Below are positions 6,982 to 16,214 of a stretch of 23,667 nucleotides of DNA, one piece after another; position 1 is the stretch's first letter; every line of letters begins with the position of its first letter. This stretch comes from Hodarchaeum sp048939265 (lineage in GTDB: Archaea > Asgardarchaeota > Heimdallarchaeia > Hodarchaeales > Hodarchaeaceae), in assembly GCA_048939265.1 (NCBI GenBank), contig JBHLPQ010000036.1, positions 1 through 23,667 on the forward strand. The letters are read 5' to 3'. The notes below the pieces were generated by a model. That model did not search any database, was not told the origin of the DNA, and saw only the letters and a list, made by a program, of their open reading frames with translations. The position numbers were made by a program, and so were the translations under genes.

Positions 6982-9900
6982 TTGGTTAGTGAGAAAGCTA
7001 GATTGTTAAAAACTATCTGTGGTCACCTCAAGCTTGATGAAATACCCCAAAGCATGGTTTCCCGTAGATTGACAGTTTTCAAGGCATTTGAAGAAAATGA
7101 AGAGGCTTTTCAAGAAGAGGAGTTTCGTCAACGTTTTTGGGAAATTTATGAGGAAGGTCATCCTGAACTCACGGAGGGGAAAATTACACCCTCATTGATA
7201 TTCTCATTCATAAATAGTAATTATGATCTAGTTGAAGAAGCATTGAAGATTGAGACTCTAGATGAAGCCGAGCAAGCTCAAGAAAAGATACCATTTGGAA
7301 TCTCTGAGGAATTTAAGGACATAATTTTAAGAAATATAGTCAAAAAAATATCTGGAGAAGACTCTCCATTTATGAAAAAGCTCCTTGAGAAAGCTAAAAC
7401 CGATAGAGTTCCCTATCCAGAGTTTGAGAAGAGAATCCTCAGCCATTTTGAAGGAATGCTGAATATTTCTGGAAAAAAACTACTGGAAGAAGCGTCCAAA
7501 GCTTATATCTGGAATGTTTACAAAGAAGATGAAATAAAATGCTATAGGCTGATTTTTGAAGAATTTATGGAGCATAAAGAGATATATGAAAGGTTAGGAG
7601 TGGTTTTCAGCTATCCTGAGTTATCCCTTGGAGGAGGAAGAAATGTCTCTGCAATTATGGATACGGTTCATCGTTCTTTTATGCAAAATGTTGGCGCAGT
7701 TATGGGACTACGCAGGATCATTAGCATTGCTAACCGAGTAGCGGAAGTTAGCTTCAATGATGAAGAAATTGTTGATTTTTTCACTGCTTATTTAAGTGGG
7801 GGATTGGATTTAACTTTATCTAATCCTCCTGAAGGCTACTCATACTTCATAGAAGTGATGAAGACTTATGATTATGATTTCACGACAAATCTTACTAATT
7901 TAACACCAAAGACAACATTTAATCCAAAAGAATTAGAAAAGACATTCAATGACTTTCTGGTGATTTTACTACGTATTAAAATAGCTGAATGGTCGAGAAA
8001 CTTACCTGTGGGTGAGGAAATAACAATTATAGACTTAATCATTGAAATTCAGCAAGAGATCTTAAAACAAACAGAAGATGAAGGAGACATTCTTTCCTTT
8101 CTCGAGATGTTTCAAAAAACAGATCAAAACATCCTTGAAACGACTATCAATCACTTTTCAAAGAAATTAGCTTATTCTTATATTCTCCGAATGAGAAGAG
8201 GTGGTGTTGAGAAGACATTACTTCAGTCATTCAAGATGATGGACCTTAGTGGGGCATCAAAGACTATTGGAAATCAAATTCTTGATATAAGAAAGTATTA
8301 TGAAGCTTTATATCCTAATTCATGGCAAAAAAAGTTTTATGATGAGTTTATACTTGATATAGCAAGTAAAGGACTTTCAACATCCTCAAAACAGACTGTC
8401 CGAGAACGATTAAACCTTCTAGTCCAGGAAAGTCCAAGATATTCAAGTACTTCTGGCTACAACCTTAAAAAGATTGAATCAGATGTTATTTTCGAGAACT
8501 TGAAGAATAATATTCCTTTAGGTCCACCTGAGTTTGCTTCCTCTGAAGAAGCTCAAAAGTATTTCAGTCGAACTTTTTCCATTATTCGATCGGTTTTAAG
8601 TGAAGTTTGGATAAAAAAAATTCTCAAATCAGGATTTGAGCTGTATATTGAATCACCAGTAAAACGTGTATGGCAAAATGAAATGGAGGATCTTTCTCGA
8701 GAACTAATCAGCTATTATCAAAATGTAGTAACAGGATTGGGGAGAGAATCATCAAAAATAAATGAAATCGTCTTTGAAGGTCTAAAGGATTCATTAAGCG
8801 GATTATATTTTGTAGATGAGAAGGTAAGAGATCTAGAGGTCTTTGATATTTTTATGAGATTGCCAGAAAACCCAATTCTTGCTGATAGAGATGATGTTGA
8901 AAGCTACCTAAGTGTCGCTTTCGACGAAAGCAAGATAATAATCAATAGAGTATTAGGTAGGGAAGTTCAGGAGGAAGCTGAGAGGAAAACATTTGACCAA
9001 GAGATAGAGGAACGCATCTCCCTTGAGAATACGGTAATAGATTGGTTTATTCGTGCAAATCAATACTATAATTCAATCATTACCGAGTTAATAAGCTTAG
9101 AAAAGACAACAGACCCTAACGATACATTATTAAAAACCATTTATGGTGGAACCATATATCTAGTAGAGGAATCAATGAAATCTCTTCTATTAAACCAGAA
9201 TGAGAAAATCAACAAGGCTAGCTTTCTTAAGATCTTGCTACTCAAGCAAGTTGAAGCCCTTAGGAAAACTTTTTCGCAACTGAAATTTGATTATAATACC
9301 CTAGCAATCATAAATTATGTTTTAGCTCAAATCAGATTATGGGATAGAGTTTTTAGACTACGAGGAATCCTTTCTGATCTCGAAGCTGACAATAGATTAC
9401 AACGAGCCTTAGGACCATCTGTTTCAGTAGAAGCTAGAAGCATAAATACAATTGTTGAGAATTCTGGTATAAGGGGTATTGTTGCAAGAGAATTGATTGT
9501 AGACTGGATTAAGAACTGGGCGAACTCAGTCATAGAACTCACAGAATCATATCTAGAAGATGTTCTTCCAAGTGTTGAGGAGACCAAACAAGAAAGTTTT
9601 GAACAAGAAGTCCTTGGTCTTCTGTTTGAAGGGACTGGCAGAGATGATATAAGGAATTTTATGGTACCTCTGATTGTTGGTAATCTTAAGAAACCACTAG
9701 GATTTGAAACAAGCCCACTACCACCAGAATTTTCAAAATACGCTTATGAAGTATTTGCTGAAGCAGTTAAATGCGATTCCCAGTTAAGTATCTATTTCTT
9801 GTATTTTAATTGGATAGATATAAAAGGTGAATATCTCGAAAAGCAGCTAGTCAATGATTTGGATTTCGTTATATATCAAGAAAGTCAAATCGTGAGCTGC

Positions 9901-10887
9901 CAACAATTATTAGGGGCTACACAAGAATTCAGTCTAAGTGATGTTGTAAAGAAAGCTACTGGACTAAGTTTATCTGGACTCACTTTAGAAACAGTAGTGT
10001 TTCAATTAGGAGAAAAGGAGGTTTTTTCGGCAGCTTCATATGTAGAGAATCCTTTTGAGGGTTCAACCATAACTGGTTTGACTTTAGAATTAATTTCAAA
10101 AGAAAATATCCCAATCCCAATGGGTTTGATTCATCCATTAGCACAGAATGCCTCCGAAGCAATTGCAGGTCTTATAGAAAGGAATAAGCTGAATGCTTCC
10201 AATCCAGACTCCCTCTTTCGTACTATTTTGCATCAATTATTGAAGGAAGCAAGGTTATTACTACAAAAAGATGCTGGGACTTTGAGTGAAAGGATGGTAA
10301 AGGATGAACTCGTACCTCAAATTGAACGGGATGTCTCCAGATGTAACTTAAAAGTTACAACTGCGTATAAAATGTGCTTTAAACAAAATATACAAGACCA
10401 AAGTTACCTTTTAGAGGCTATTGAATTTTATGGAGATAAACTTGATAATTTTAGCTTATTTGTACAGCTTATTATCCCATTTCTAGAACCTAGCCAAGTT
10501 ATAAGAAAACGTCTAAAAGAAGATCACCAACTTTTGGATTATCTAGAAGTCCCTAAGGGGGAAGATATCAGAGTTTTTCCTTCCCTCATCATATTTGATG
10601 ATAATGAAAGATACAAGGTCGCTTTTGGAACATTTTCTTTAGAGGAAAATGCATTATTCATACTTGTTGCAGAAGAAAATGATGATTCGAAAATGGGATT
10701 AAGAACAATCCAATATCTTTTAAAAACAAGAGATTTTGAGGAACTAGCAGCGGATTTGGAGTTATTACCTCTCCCTAAACTGAATCAAAGTTTACCCTTA
10801 AATAGAATCAATGTATTGAAAGAGAAGATGGGAGAATATGTTCTTGATTTCGAATTGATAAAAAATATCTCATTAGGTGCTATTTAG
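6982..10887 (+). CDS. Large helical protein of unknown function (1301 aa), linked to GTPase 2
   Basis: I do not recognise this protein. It is 1301 residues, acidic and Lys/Glu/Leu-rich, and appears almost wholly alpha-helical through about residue 1180, without coiled-coil heptads long enough to dominate, without membrane segments, Cys/His metal sites or nucleotide-binding motifs. The last 110 residues differ: 'VFPSLIIFDDNERYKVAFGTF' and 'ENALFILVAEEN' suggest beta strands followed by helices, a possible small C-terminal domain. The start is TTG at 6982, chosen because AGGAG lies ten bases upstream; the next in-frame Met is about 25 codons later. The gene ends one base before the ATG of GTPase 2, so the two are probably co-translated. 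A scaffold, effector or regulator of the GTPase is a reasonable guess. Confidence 0.75.
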   Translation: MVSEKARLLKTICGHLKLDEIPQSMVSRRLTVFKAFEENEEAFQEEEFRQRFWEIYEEGHPELTEGKITPSLIFSFINSNYDLVEEALKIETLDEAEQAQEKIPFGISEEFKDIILRNIVKKISGEDSPFMKKLLEKAKTDRVPYPEFEKRILSHFEGMLNISGKKLLEEASKAYIWNVYKEDEIKCYRLIFEEFMEHKEIYERLGVVFSYPELSLGGGRNVSAIMDTVHRSFMQNVGAVMGLRRIISIANRVAEVSFNDEEIVDFFTAYLSGGLDLTLSNPPEGYSYFIEVMKTYDYDFTTNLTNLTPKTTFNPKELEKTFNDFLVILLRIKIAEWSRNLPVGEEITIIDLIIEIQQEILKQTEDEGDILSFLEMFQKTDQNILETTINHFSKKLAYSYILRMRRGGVEKTLLQSFKMMDLSGASKTIGNQILDIRKYYEALYPNSWQKKFYDEFILDIASKGLSTSSKQTVRERLNLLVQESPRYSSTSGYNLKKIESDVIFENLKNNIPLGPPEFASSEEAQKYFSRTFSIIRSVLSEVWIKKILKSGFELYIESPVKRVWQNEMEDLSRELISYYQNVVTGLGRESSKINEIVFEGLKDSLSGLYFVDEKVRDLEVFDIFMRLPENPILADRDDVESYLSVAFDESKIIINRVLGREVQEEAERKTFDQEIEERISLENTVIDWFIRANQYYNSIITELISLEKTTDPNDTLLKTIYGGTIYLVEESMKSLLLNQNEKINKASFLKILLLKQVEALRKTFSQLKFDYNTLAIINYVLAQIRLWDRVFRLRGILSDLEADNRLQRALGPSVSVEARSINTIVENSGIRGIVARELIVDWIKNWANSVIELTESYLEDVLPSVEETKQESFEQEVLGLLFEGTGRDDIRNFMVPLIVGNLKKPLGFETSPLPPEFSKYAYEVFAEAVKCDSQLSIYFLYFNWIDIKGEYLEKQLVNDLDFVIYQESQIVSCQQLLGATQEFSLSDVVKKATGLSLSGLTLETVVFQLGEKEVFSAASYVENPFEGSTITGLTLELISKENIPIPMGLIHPLAQNASEAIAGLIERNKLNASNPDSLFRTILHQLLKEARLLLQKDAGTLSERMVKDELVPQIERDVSRCNLKVTTAYKMCFKQNIQDQSYLLEAIEFYGDKLDNFSLFVQLIIPFLEPSQVIRKRLKEDHQLLDYLEVPKGEDIRVFPSLIIFDDNERYKVAFGTFSLEENALFILVAEENDDSKMGLRTIQYLLKTRDFEELAADLELLPLPKLNQSLPLNRINVLKEKMGEYVLDFELIKNISLGAI

Positions 10888-10888
10888 A

Positions 10889-12256
10889 ATGAATGACTAC
10901 ACCTCAACCGGGTTTCAGCCAAAATATATAGATCTGGACAACATGGTTGATGTAGATGTCAAGAAAGTTATCATTATAGGAGATGGAATGTCAGGGAAAA
11001 CTCAAACGCTAATTACGTTCGGTAAAAAGATTCTCGCTTATCTTCAAAGAATTTATTCTTCTCGTTCTAGTTTAGAAAGAAATATTTCCGATTCTGGACT
11101 AAAAATAGCTATGGAGTCTTTCGGAGATAATTACGTCGTAGATCCAGGCTTTCGATCATGGGCTAAACATTATGGCTTTATTATACGATATGGTAGTAAT
11201 AAATGGAATATTACGTCAATTTCTTTAGATACTGAGACAATAGGTTTTGAAGATTTTCAATATGCATTCCCCTATATGTGGAACAATAAAACCTACAGAA
11301 TAAACTTATTTGGGAGTGATATTGGAGGACAAAATATATTTGATCATTTTAGAACGGTTCTAGGGAAAATTGCAGGGATTGAGGACATTCTTTTAGTCGT
11401 TTTCGATAAATCTAGAGCGTTATCTTGTTGGAATAGCATCGAGCAAGTTCAAAAGGTTGTAGGGGACAAAATTACGGAAAAAAGACTTGGCAGATCAAAT
11501 ATACCAAGAATCATCTATGTTGGGAATAAAATTGATCTAGAGGAACACATCAACAAACAAGCATGGCAGGAGAATGTCTCAAGTTCATTTATGAAACAGA
11601 TTTCTCAAGTTGCAGCTTACAGGGAAGGGGATTATCAATTACCTTCATTAGTTGGGAAAAAAGGAAAAGAAAGAAATTTTCAGTTTAAAATTGAGAACAA
11701 TTTACTTCATTTCCCTGATTTTGAAGCAATAGTTTACAATGCAATTAGAGAGGCAGATCCAGATTATAAAACTCAAAAAATTATGACTGATGTTAATGCG
11801 AAGGCAATTGCTCGGGAAATCTCAGCCCAGTTTCTGTTTCAGCGAAAAGTAGAAGAGAAAGGAACTAATAAAGGAACCATTCTAACTATTTTAGAAGGCT
11901 TTGGAAAACTATTATTTCAGCGTAGACCTTTAGCCATGCAGTATTCAGGTGGAATCGAACAGATCCATGAAACAACAAGTGAAAGTGATTCATTTGGACG
12001 CGTTCGTTCAAAATGGATTGATTTTCAAGCAAATATCAATAGTTTAACGAAGGCCAATGTAAGTTTGGCTCTTGATAGTGCTGCTGATGCCAAAAACCTT
12101 TTAACTTCTGATTTGGGTGAATTTTTCAATACAAATGCCCTATTAGGATCTGGAATCATGGCCTTATGGGATTCAATTATTCGAGAGAAACTTAGTAAGG
12201 TGATAGATGTTAAAAAAGACAAGAAATCTAAAAAAAGAATGATCAGAAAGTTCTAA
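10889..12256 (+). CDS. Ras/Arf-like GTPase with long C-terminal extension (GTPase 2)
   Basis: A 455-residue paralogue of the GTPase at 1950, alignable from the P-loop to the last residue. Motifs are GDGMSGKT (31-38), TETIG as switch I, DIGGQ as G3 and NKID as G4. Between P-loop and switch I it carries a longer insert than GTPase 1 (an extra stretch around NYVVDPGFRSWAK). The C-terminal module keeps FPDFEAIVYNAIRE, AIAREISAQ, RRPLAMQYSGG and FNTNAL, and the tail is basic (KKSKKRMIRKF). ATG at 10889 follows the stop of the 1301-aa gene by one base, with AGGTG at 10875-10879 as a likely ribosome binding site. A GTG at 10877 would add four residues and overlap the upstream gene. Nucleotide binding is well supported; partners are inferred from the operon. 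Confidence 0.88.
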   Translation: MNDYTSTGFQPKYIDLDNMVDVDVKKVIIIGDGMSGKTQTLITFGKKILAYLQRIYSSRSSLERNISDSGLKIAMESFGDNYVVDPGFRSWAKHYGFIIRYGSNKWNITSISLDTETIGFEDFQYAFPYMWNNKTYRINLFGSDIGGQNIFDHFRTVLGKIAGIEDILLVVFDKSRALSCWNSIEQVQKVVGDKITEKRLGRSNIPRIIYVGNKIDLEEHINKQAWQENVSSSFMKQISQVAAYREGDYQLPSLVGKKGKERNFQFKIENNLLHFPDFEAIVYNAIREADPDYKTQKIMTDVNAKAIAREISAQFLFQRKVEEKGTNKGTILTILEGFGKLLFQRRPLAMQYSGGIEQIHETTSESDSFGRVRSKWIDFQANINSLTKANVSLALDSAADAKNLLTSDLGEFFNTNALLGSGIMALWDSIIREKLSKVIDVKKDKKSKKRMIRKF

Positions 12257-12304
12257 TCCACAATTAACATTCAGGATAATCTCTACAGATATTTGGGAAC
12301 AATA

Positions 12305-13252
12305 ATGGTTGGTATAATTCTCACAGAAGATGAATTGCAAACTATCTTCGAAATCCTTGGTTTAAATGAAAATCAAAGCTTGGTCTATATGACCTTGTTA
12401 TCACTAGGGACATTGACATTAGGACAAATTAGTCAATTAACAGGAATAAATTATATCCAGGTCAGGGAATGTATGGATGTTTTGTTAGGAGGGGAATATG
12501 TCGATTGGACTGGTGGAAAAATCAATAGATATTTTGCAAGGGAACCCTTTTTGAAAGCATTCTTACTGGCTTATGATCCTATTACTTTAATTTCAATACG
12601 TGATACCACTCAAAAGAAGATTGAAACAATTGAGAAAGAATTTCAAGCACGAATCAATGATCAAATGGCCCTTCAAGAGATTCAGGAATTGATAAAAACC
12701 CAACAGAAGAATATTGAGAATGAAATTTCAGCTCTTACCTTTTCAATACGTGAAATGAGACGCCGTTTAGATATTCTTTTTCAGCTCTCACGTAAAGTTT
12801 CTGCTTCAACAACAAAAAGTGTTAGTGGTTTAACAACTGATATAATATATGGTGAAACCACATTTATACTTGTATTAAGGGATATGGCATCTAGAGCAAA
12901 AGTATCACTAACTATACTGATGCCTCATCCAGAAATTCAAACACTAATTGCGACAAGTAAATTATCCCTTCCAGTGTGCACAAGAACCTTAATAGTAGGA
13001 AATTTTGCCAAAGTACCGAAAAACATTTTGAATAAAGTTCTTGCATCAAAGATAAGAATGAAACAATCAACCATTAACTTCTGGGGTTGTGTACGAGACA
13101 ATGAAGAGGTATTGATTGGACCATCACCTGAAATTGGCGAAAAAATGGACGAATTGATTGGGATAATAAGCACTAATCCAATAATGGTAAGATTTTTCGG
13201 ACAACAAATTAGTAGCTTAGCCTCAAAAGGACAGGATTTAAGTCTCGAATAA
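12305..13252 (+). CDS. TrmB-like winged-helix transcriptional regulator
   Basis: A 315-residue protein. Residues about 5-75 read as a TrmB-type winged helix: 'LGLNENQSLVYMTLLSLGTLTLGQISQLTGI' then a recognition helix and a wing ending in 'INRYFAREP'. A helical stretch of about 70 residues rich in K, E and Q follows (dimerisation coiled coil, as in TrmB proteins), then a C-terminal alpha/beta domain with 'SLTILMPHPEIQTLI' and 'INFWGCVRDNEEVLIGPS', resembling the phospholipase-D-like sensor half of TrmB-family regulators. The catalytic HxK motif is not seen, as expected for a regulator. The start at ATG 12305 is preferred over an in-frame TTG at 12293; neither has a strong ribosome binding site. 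It lies 48 bases after GTPase 2 and may share its transcript, perhaps controlling this cluster. Confidence 0.78.
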   Translation: MVGIILTEDELQTIFEILGLNENQSLVYMTLLSLGTLTLGQISQLTGINYIQVRECMDVLLGGEYVDWTGGKINRYFAREPFLKAFLLAYDPITLISIRDTTQKKIETIEKEFQARINDQMALQEIQELIKTQQKNIENEISALTFSIREMRRRLDILFQLSRKVSASTTKSVSGLTTDIIYGETTFILVLRDMASRAKVSLTILMPHPEIQTLIATSKLSLPVCTRTLIVGNFAKVPKNILNKVLASKIRMKQSTINFWGCVRDNEEVLIGPSPEIGEKMDELIGIISTNPIMVRFFGQQISSLASKGQDLSLE

Positions 13253-13260
13253 TTAAACTA

Positions 13261-16080
13261 TTATTTAAACGTGCAGAGTTTTATTTCAAATGGATTGAAT
13301 AATAATTCCACTTCTTTCCCTGATAATTCGATCCTAGCCTTTTTTGATCCATTTATTCTGATTTCCCTTAATTCCAAAAGGGGTTTGCAGAATTGCATCT
13401 GTGACTTAATTGTTTCATCAGACAGATTGAAAATTGTGACATAAACTTTCCCCTGTCGGACTCGTAATGAGGAAATTCGAATATTAGGGTTTTTCACACG
13501 GATTATTGGAGTTAAATAGTCTTCTTTTGGTTGTGCATGATTCAGATAAGAGGCCAGTGGTATTAGTGAAAATGCTTCTGAATGGTCAGCAATTCTGGAA
13601 AATGGTTCGTCCTTAGAGTGTGTGATAAAGCTATAATTGAACTTATATTTTTGATTTAGTTCTTGAGCGTCAGGTGTTGCGTAATATGGGCCTGCATGTT
13701 CAGGTCGTTCAGGGATCCCTGAACGTGAAAGCCAACCTACAGATCGTATTAATGTTATAGCAATACGAGATCCTTTGACTAATTCTACCTCAGGTACCCC
13801 CTGATTTAATATTGTAGTAGCTCCTTCACTATTTTCATTTTCAACCCTAATAAAACGTTTTTGAGGTTGGATCCCAGAGGGTTTCTCAATATAAGTTTCA
13901 TCTACTACGGGGTCTCCTAATCTTTTAATGTATCCAAAATGAGTATCAGTAAAAGTATGCTTTGATTTATAAGGAAGATCAAAACATATACGTAGTCTAT
14001 GGTCCTTAGCTGTATTAATAATAATTGTTTTCATGTCAATACGTGATATATCACGGTAAAAACGGAAAGTGGTGTTAACGGGGATTATAGTCTTACCAAT
14101 CCTTTTCTCTCGCGCTGAATCTACTTCTTGGAAAACATTTAAGTTCATTGTTTGCTTAATTTTGCAAAACAGAGACCCAGATACCTCAACTACTCTTTTT
14201 ACGTCACTTACTTTAACAAATTCTGGTTCAAGTCTTCCAAACGTGTACTCATCTCCACGATCTCCCCAATCCTCAAACTGGTGTAATCTATGATATGTAA
14301 TATTATTTACTTTGTCTATTAAATCGAAAGTCCCATCTTTATGGAAATTAATGTCATAATAATCATTATTTACACTATCTTTTGAATAGGAGAATGTTTT
14401 AGATGAGTTTGAGACCATTGGTTCAGAACTGGGGATTATTCTTGAAAATCCCCAAGGTGTTAGTGGCATGAGCGATGCATATATCTGTTCAGGCTCTCTG
14501 GTGACTAGAATATGGAATTTTTTATATTTCTTACTATTAATCCTTTCAAGAAGATCGTTCTTAAGTGCTCCAGCATCCATGTCCCCTATTGGTTTATCAG
14601 CAACTAATAGATGAACTTCACAAATTTCAGGAGGTTCCCCATCAAAGAAATTTACATCATTTATATAAAGCCCCATTATTTGGCGACCTGGAAGCATATT
14701 CATCAAAGCTTTGAGTTTCCTTGAACCCACAGTCATTTCCCAAACTTTGTCTGAGGAGGATTTTAATGATTGAACTTCGTATTCTATTCCATCAGAAGTT
14801 GTGAGTTTCCGTATAGGATTCTTTACTGGCACTTTTATTTCGAAATAGATTGGTAACTCAACACAATTAGTTGGGTTAAACACCAAAATGGAACTTTCAT
14901 CTGTAGGTGTAACCGCAGCTTCTAAAACTCCTACTGCTTCCTCAATTATACTTTCAGTAATTGACTCGGCATAAGAATAGCGAAATTTCATTTCTTCATG
15001 AGTCTGATCAACCGAACAACCACAAATGGAATCATGAGGCTGATTCCGAAGGTGCCATTTCCAAGCTTGAGCTAAAAATGAAGTTGGATATTCCTTATTT
15101 CTAAAATAAAACGTATAAGTACTTAATGGTTCAGCATAGCGAGTTAAGATATCTTCTAATTTCTGATTCCACTGTTTAATCCACATTCGGGCTGAATACG
15201 TATCTTGTAATAAATGAGCTCGGGCAGCTGATCTTAATTCACCTATGTACTCAGGAGGTGTATACTTATGTTCTTTCATCAGTTGTAGTAATTTTTGCAC
15301 AAAATCATCTAGAATCCCCAAAAATACTTGCTTGCCTTCAATTTGAACATTTTGGAGAGCTGATGCTACTTTACCATTAGGCACTGTATGATCGGTTCCA
15401 TGATTAAGCAAATATGCAGGTACAGGAGAGAAAGGTTCTAATTGCGTCACAAGATTTATTATTTCATCAGATAACTTGGATTCATCTTCAGGAAGATTGG
15501 ATGCATTACCATATCCGAAAGGAAGGTATATTGTTATCATTGAAGTTTTAGCCTTCTTTTCACTTTTCCAAATAAAGGGCACTGTATTGATCTCTGGTGG
15601 TACCCCTCGCCAAACTACTAAAGCCTTGAAATCTGTCAAATCCCCCATTATTTGGGGAATAACTCTTGAATGACCAAACATATCAGGAAGGTAACCGATA
15701 TTCATCAGAGGGATATCTAAGTCTTCTGCTAGATCATAACTATATTCCAGATTCCGAATTAGACTCTCCTGGCCAACTAACCATATATCAGGAAGGAGAT
15801 ACCAAGGACCAACGCTTATCCTTCCTTCTCGAATGTGTTGTAACAACTTCTTTTTATTCTCCGGACGAATTTCCAAGTAATCCTCTAAAACAATAGTTTG
15901 GCCATCAAATGTAAAAAAGAAATCTTGCTTGTCGAGAATTCTCAGCAACTCGTCAACTAACTTCACAAGCTTGTATCGGAACTTCTGGAAAGGTAAGTAC
16001 CATTCTCTGTCCCAATGGGTGTGAGGGACCACATAAACGTATTCTATCTGGTTTGTCCGTTCATTGATGGGTGTGTCCAA
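13261..16080 (-). CDS. Glycoside hydrolase family 38 alpha-mannosidase
   Basis: A 939-residue enzyme with the full GH38 layout. The N-terminal catalytic domain opens with PHTHWDREWY (19-28), supplying the metal ligands H20/H22 and D24. The catalytic nucleophile is D133 in GYLPDMFGHS, and a further metal-site segment is QPHDSICGC (H349, D350). A helical domain and the large beta-sandwich C-terminal region typical of the family follow. It should hydrolyse alpha-mannosides with retention, using a divalent metal; the closest functional types are cytosolic alpha-mannosidase and mannosylglycerate hydrolase, and sequence alone does not choose between them. No signal peptide is seen, so it acts in the cytoplasm. 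The start is a TTG at 16080 with GGAG about 11 bases upstream; a nearby ATG is out of frame. It is convergent with the TrmB-like gene and divergent from the DUF72 gene. Confidence 0.93.
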   Translation of the reverse strand: MDTPINERTNQIEYVYVVPHTHWDREWYLPFQKFRYKLVKLVDELLRILDKQDFFFTFDGQTIVLEDYLEIRPENKKKLLQHIREGRISVGPWYLLPDIWLVGQESLIRNLEYSYDLAEDLDIPLMNIGYLPDMFGHSRVIPQIMGDLTDFKALVVWRGVPPEINTVPFIWKSEKKAKTSMITIYLPFGYGNASNLPEDESKLSDEIINLVTQLEPFSPVPAYLLNHGTDHTVPNGKVASALQNVQIEGKQVFLGILDDFVQKLLQLMKEHKYTPPEYIGELRSAARAHLLQDTYSARMWIKQWNQKLEDILTRYAEPLSTYTFYFRNKEYPTSFLAQAWKWHLRNQPHDSICGCSVDQTHEEMKFRYSYAESITESIIEEAVGVLEAAVTPTDESSILVFNPTNCVELPIYFEIKVPVKNPIRKLTTSDGIEYEVQSLKSSSDKVWEMTVGSRKLKALMNMLPGRQIMGLYINDVNFFDGEPPEICEVHLLVADKPIGDMDAGALKNDLLERINSKKYKKFHILVTREPEQIYASLMPLTPWGFSRIIPSSEPMVSNSSKTFSYSKDSVNNDYYDINFHKDGTFDLIDKVNNITYHRLHQFEDWGDRGDEYTFGRLEPEFVKVSDVKRVVEVSGSLFCKIKQTMNLNVFQEVDSAREKRIGKTIIPVNTTFRFYRDISRIDMKTIIINTAKDHRLRICFDLPYKSKHTFTDTHFGYIKRLGDPVVDETYIEKPSGIQPQKRFIRVENENSEGATTILNQGVPEVELVKGSRIAITLIRSVGWLSRSGIPERPEHAGPYYATPDAQELNQKYKFNYSFITHSKDEPFSRIADHSEAFSLIPLASYLNHAQPKEDYLTPIIRVKNPNIRISSLRVRQGKVYVTIFNLSDETIKSQMQFCKPLLELREIRINGSKKARIELSGKEVELLFNPFEIKLCTFK

Positions 16081-16167
16081 AAGGTTGTAACTCCATGATT
16101 ACTTCTAAAATGATATCTTCTTATTCTGATGATTTTTTTATTGAATAGATAACCGTAACTAAAAAAG

Positions 16168-16175
16168 ATATAAAT
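16168..16175 (+). promoter_or_regulatory. TATA box of the DUF72 gene
   Basis: ATATAAAT preceded by an A-rich BRE-like stretch (16161-16167) lies 40 bases before the ATG at 16215. That places transcription start near 16198-16200 and leaves a short leader containing GGAG at 16199-16202. This is the clearest archaeal-type promoter seen in the window. Confidence 0.55.
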
Positions 16176-16214
16176 CATTTTTTTTGCCAGACTCAATCGG
16201 AGATTACTCAAAAG

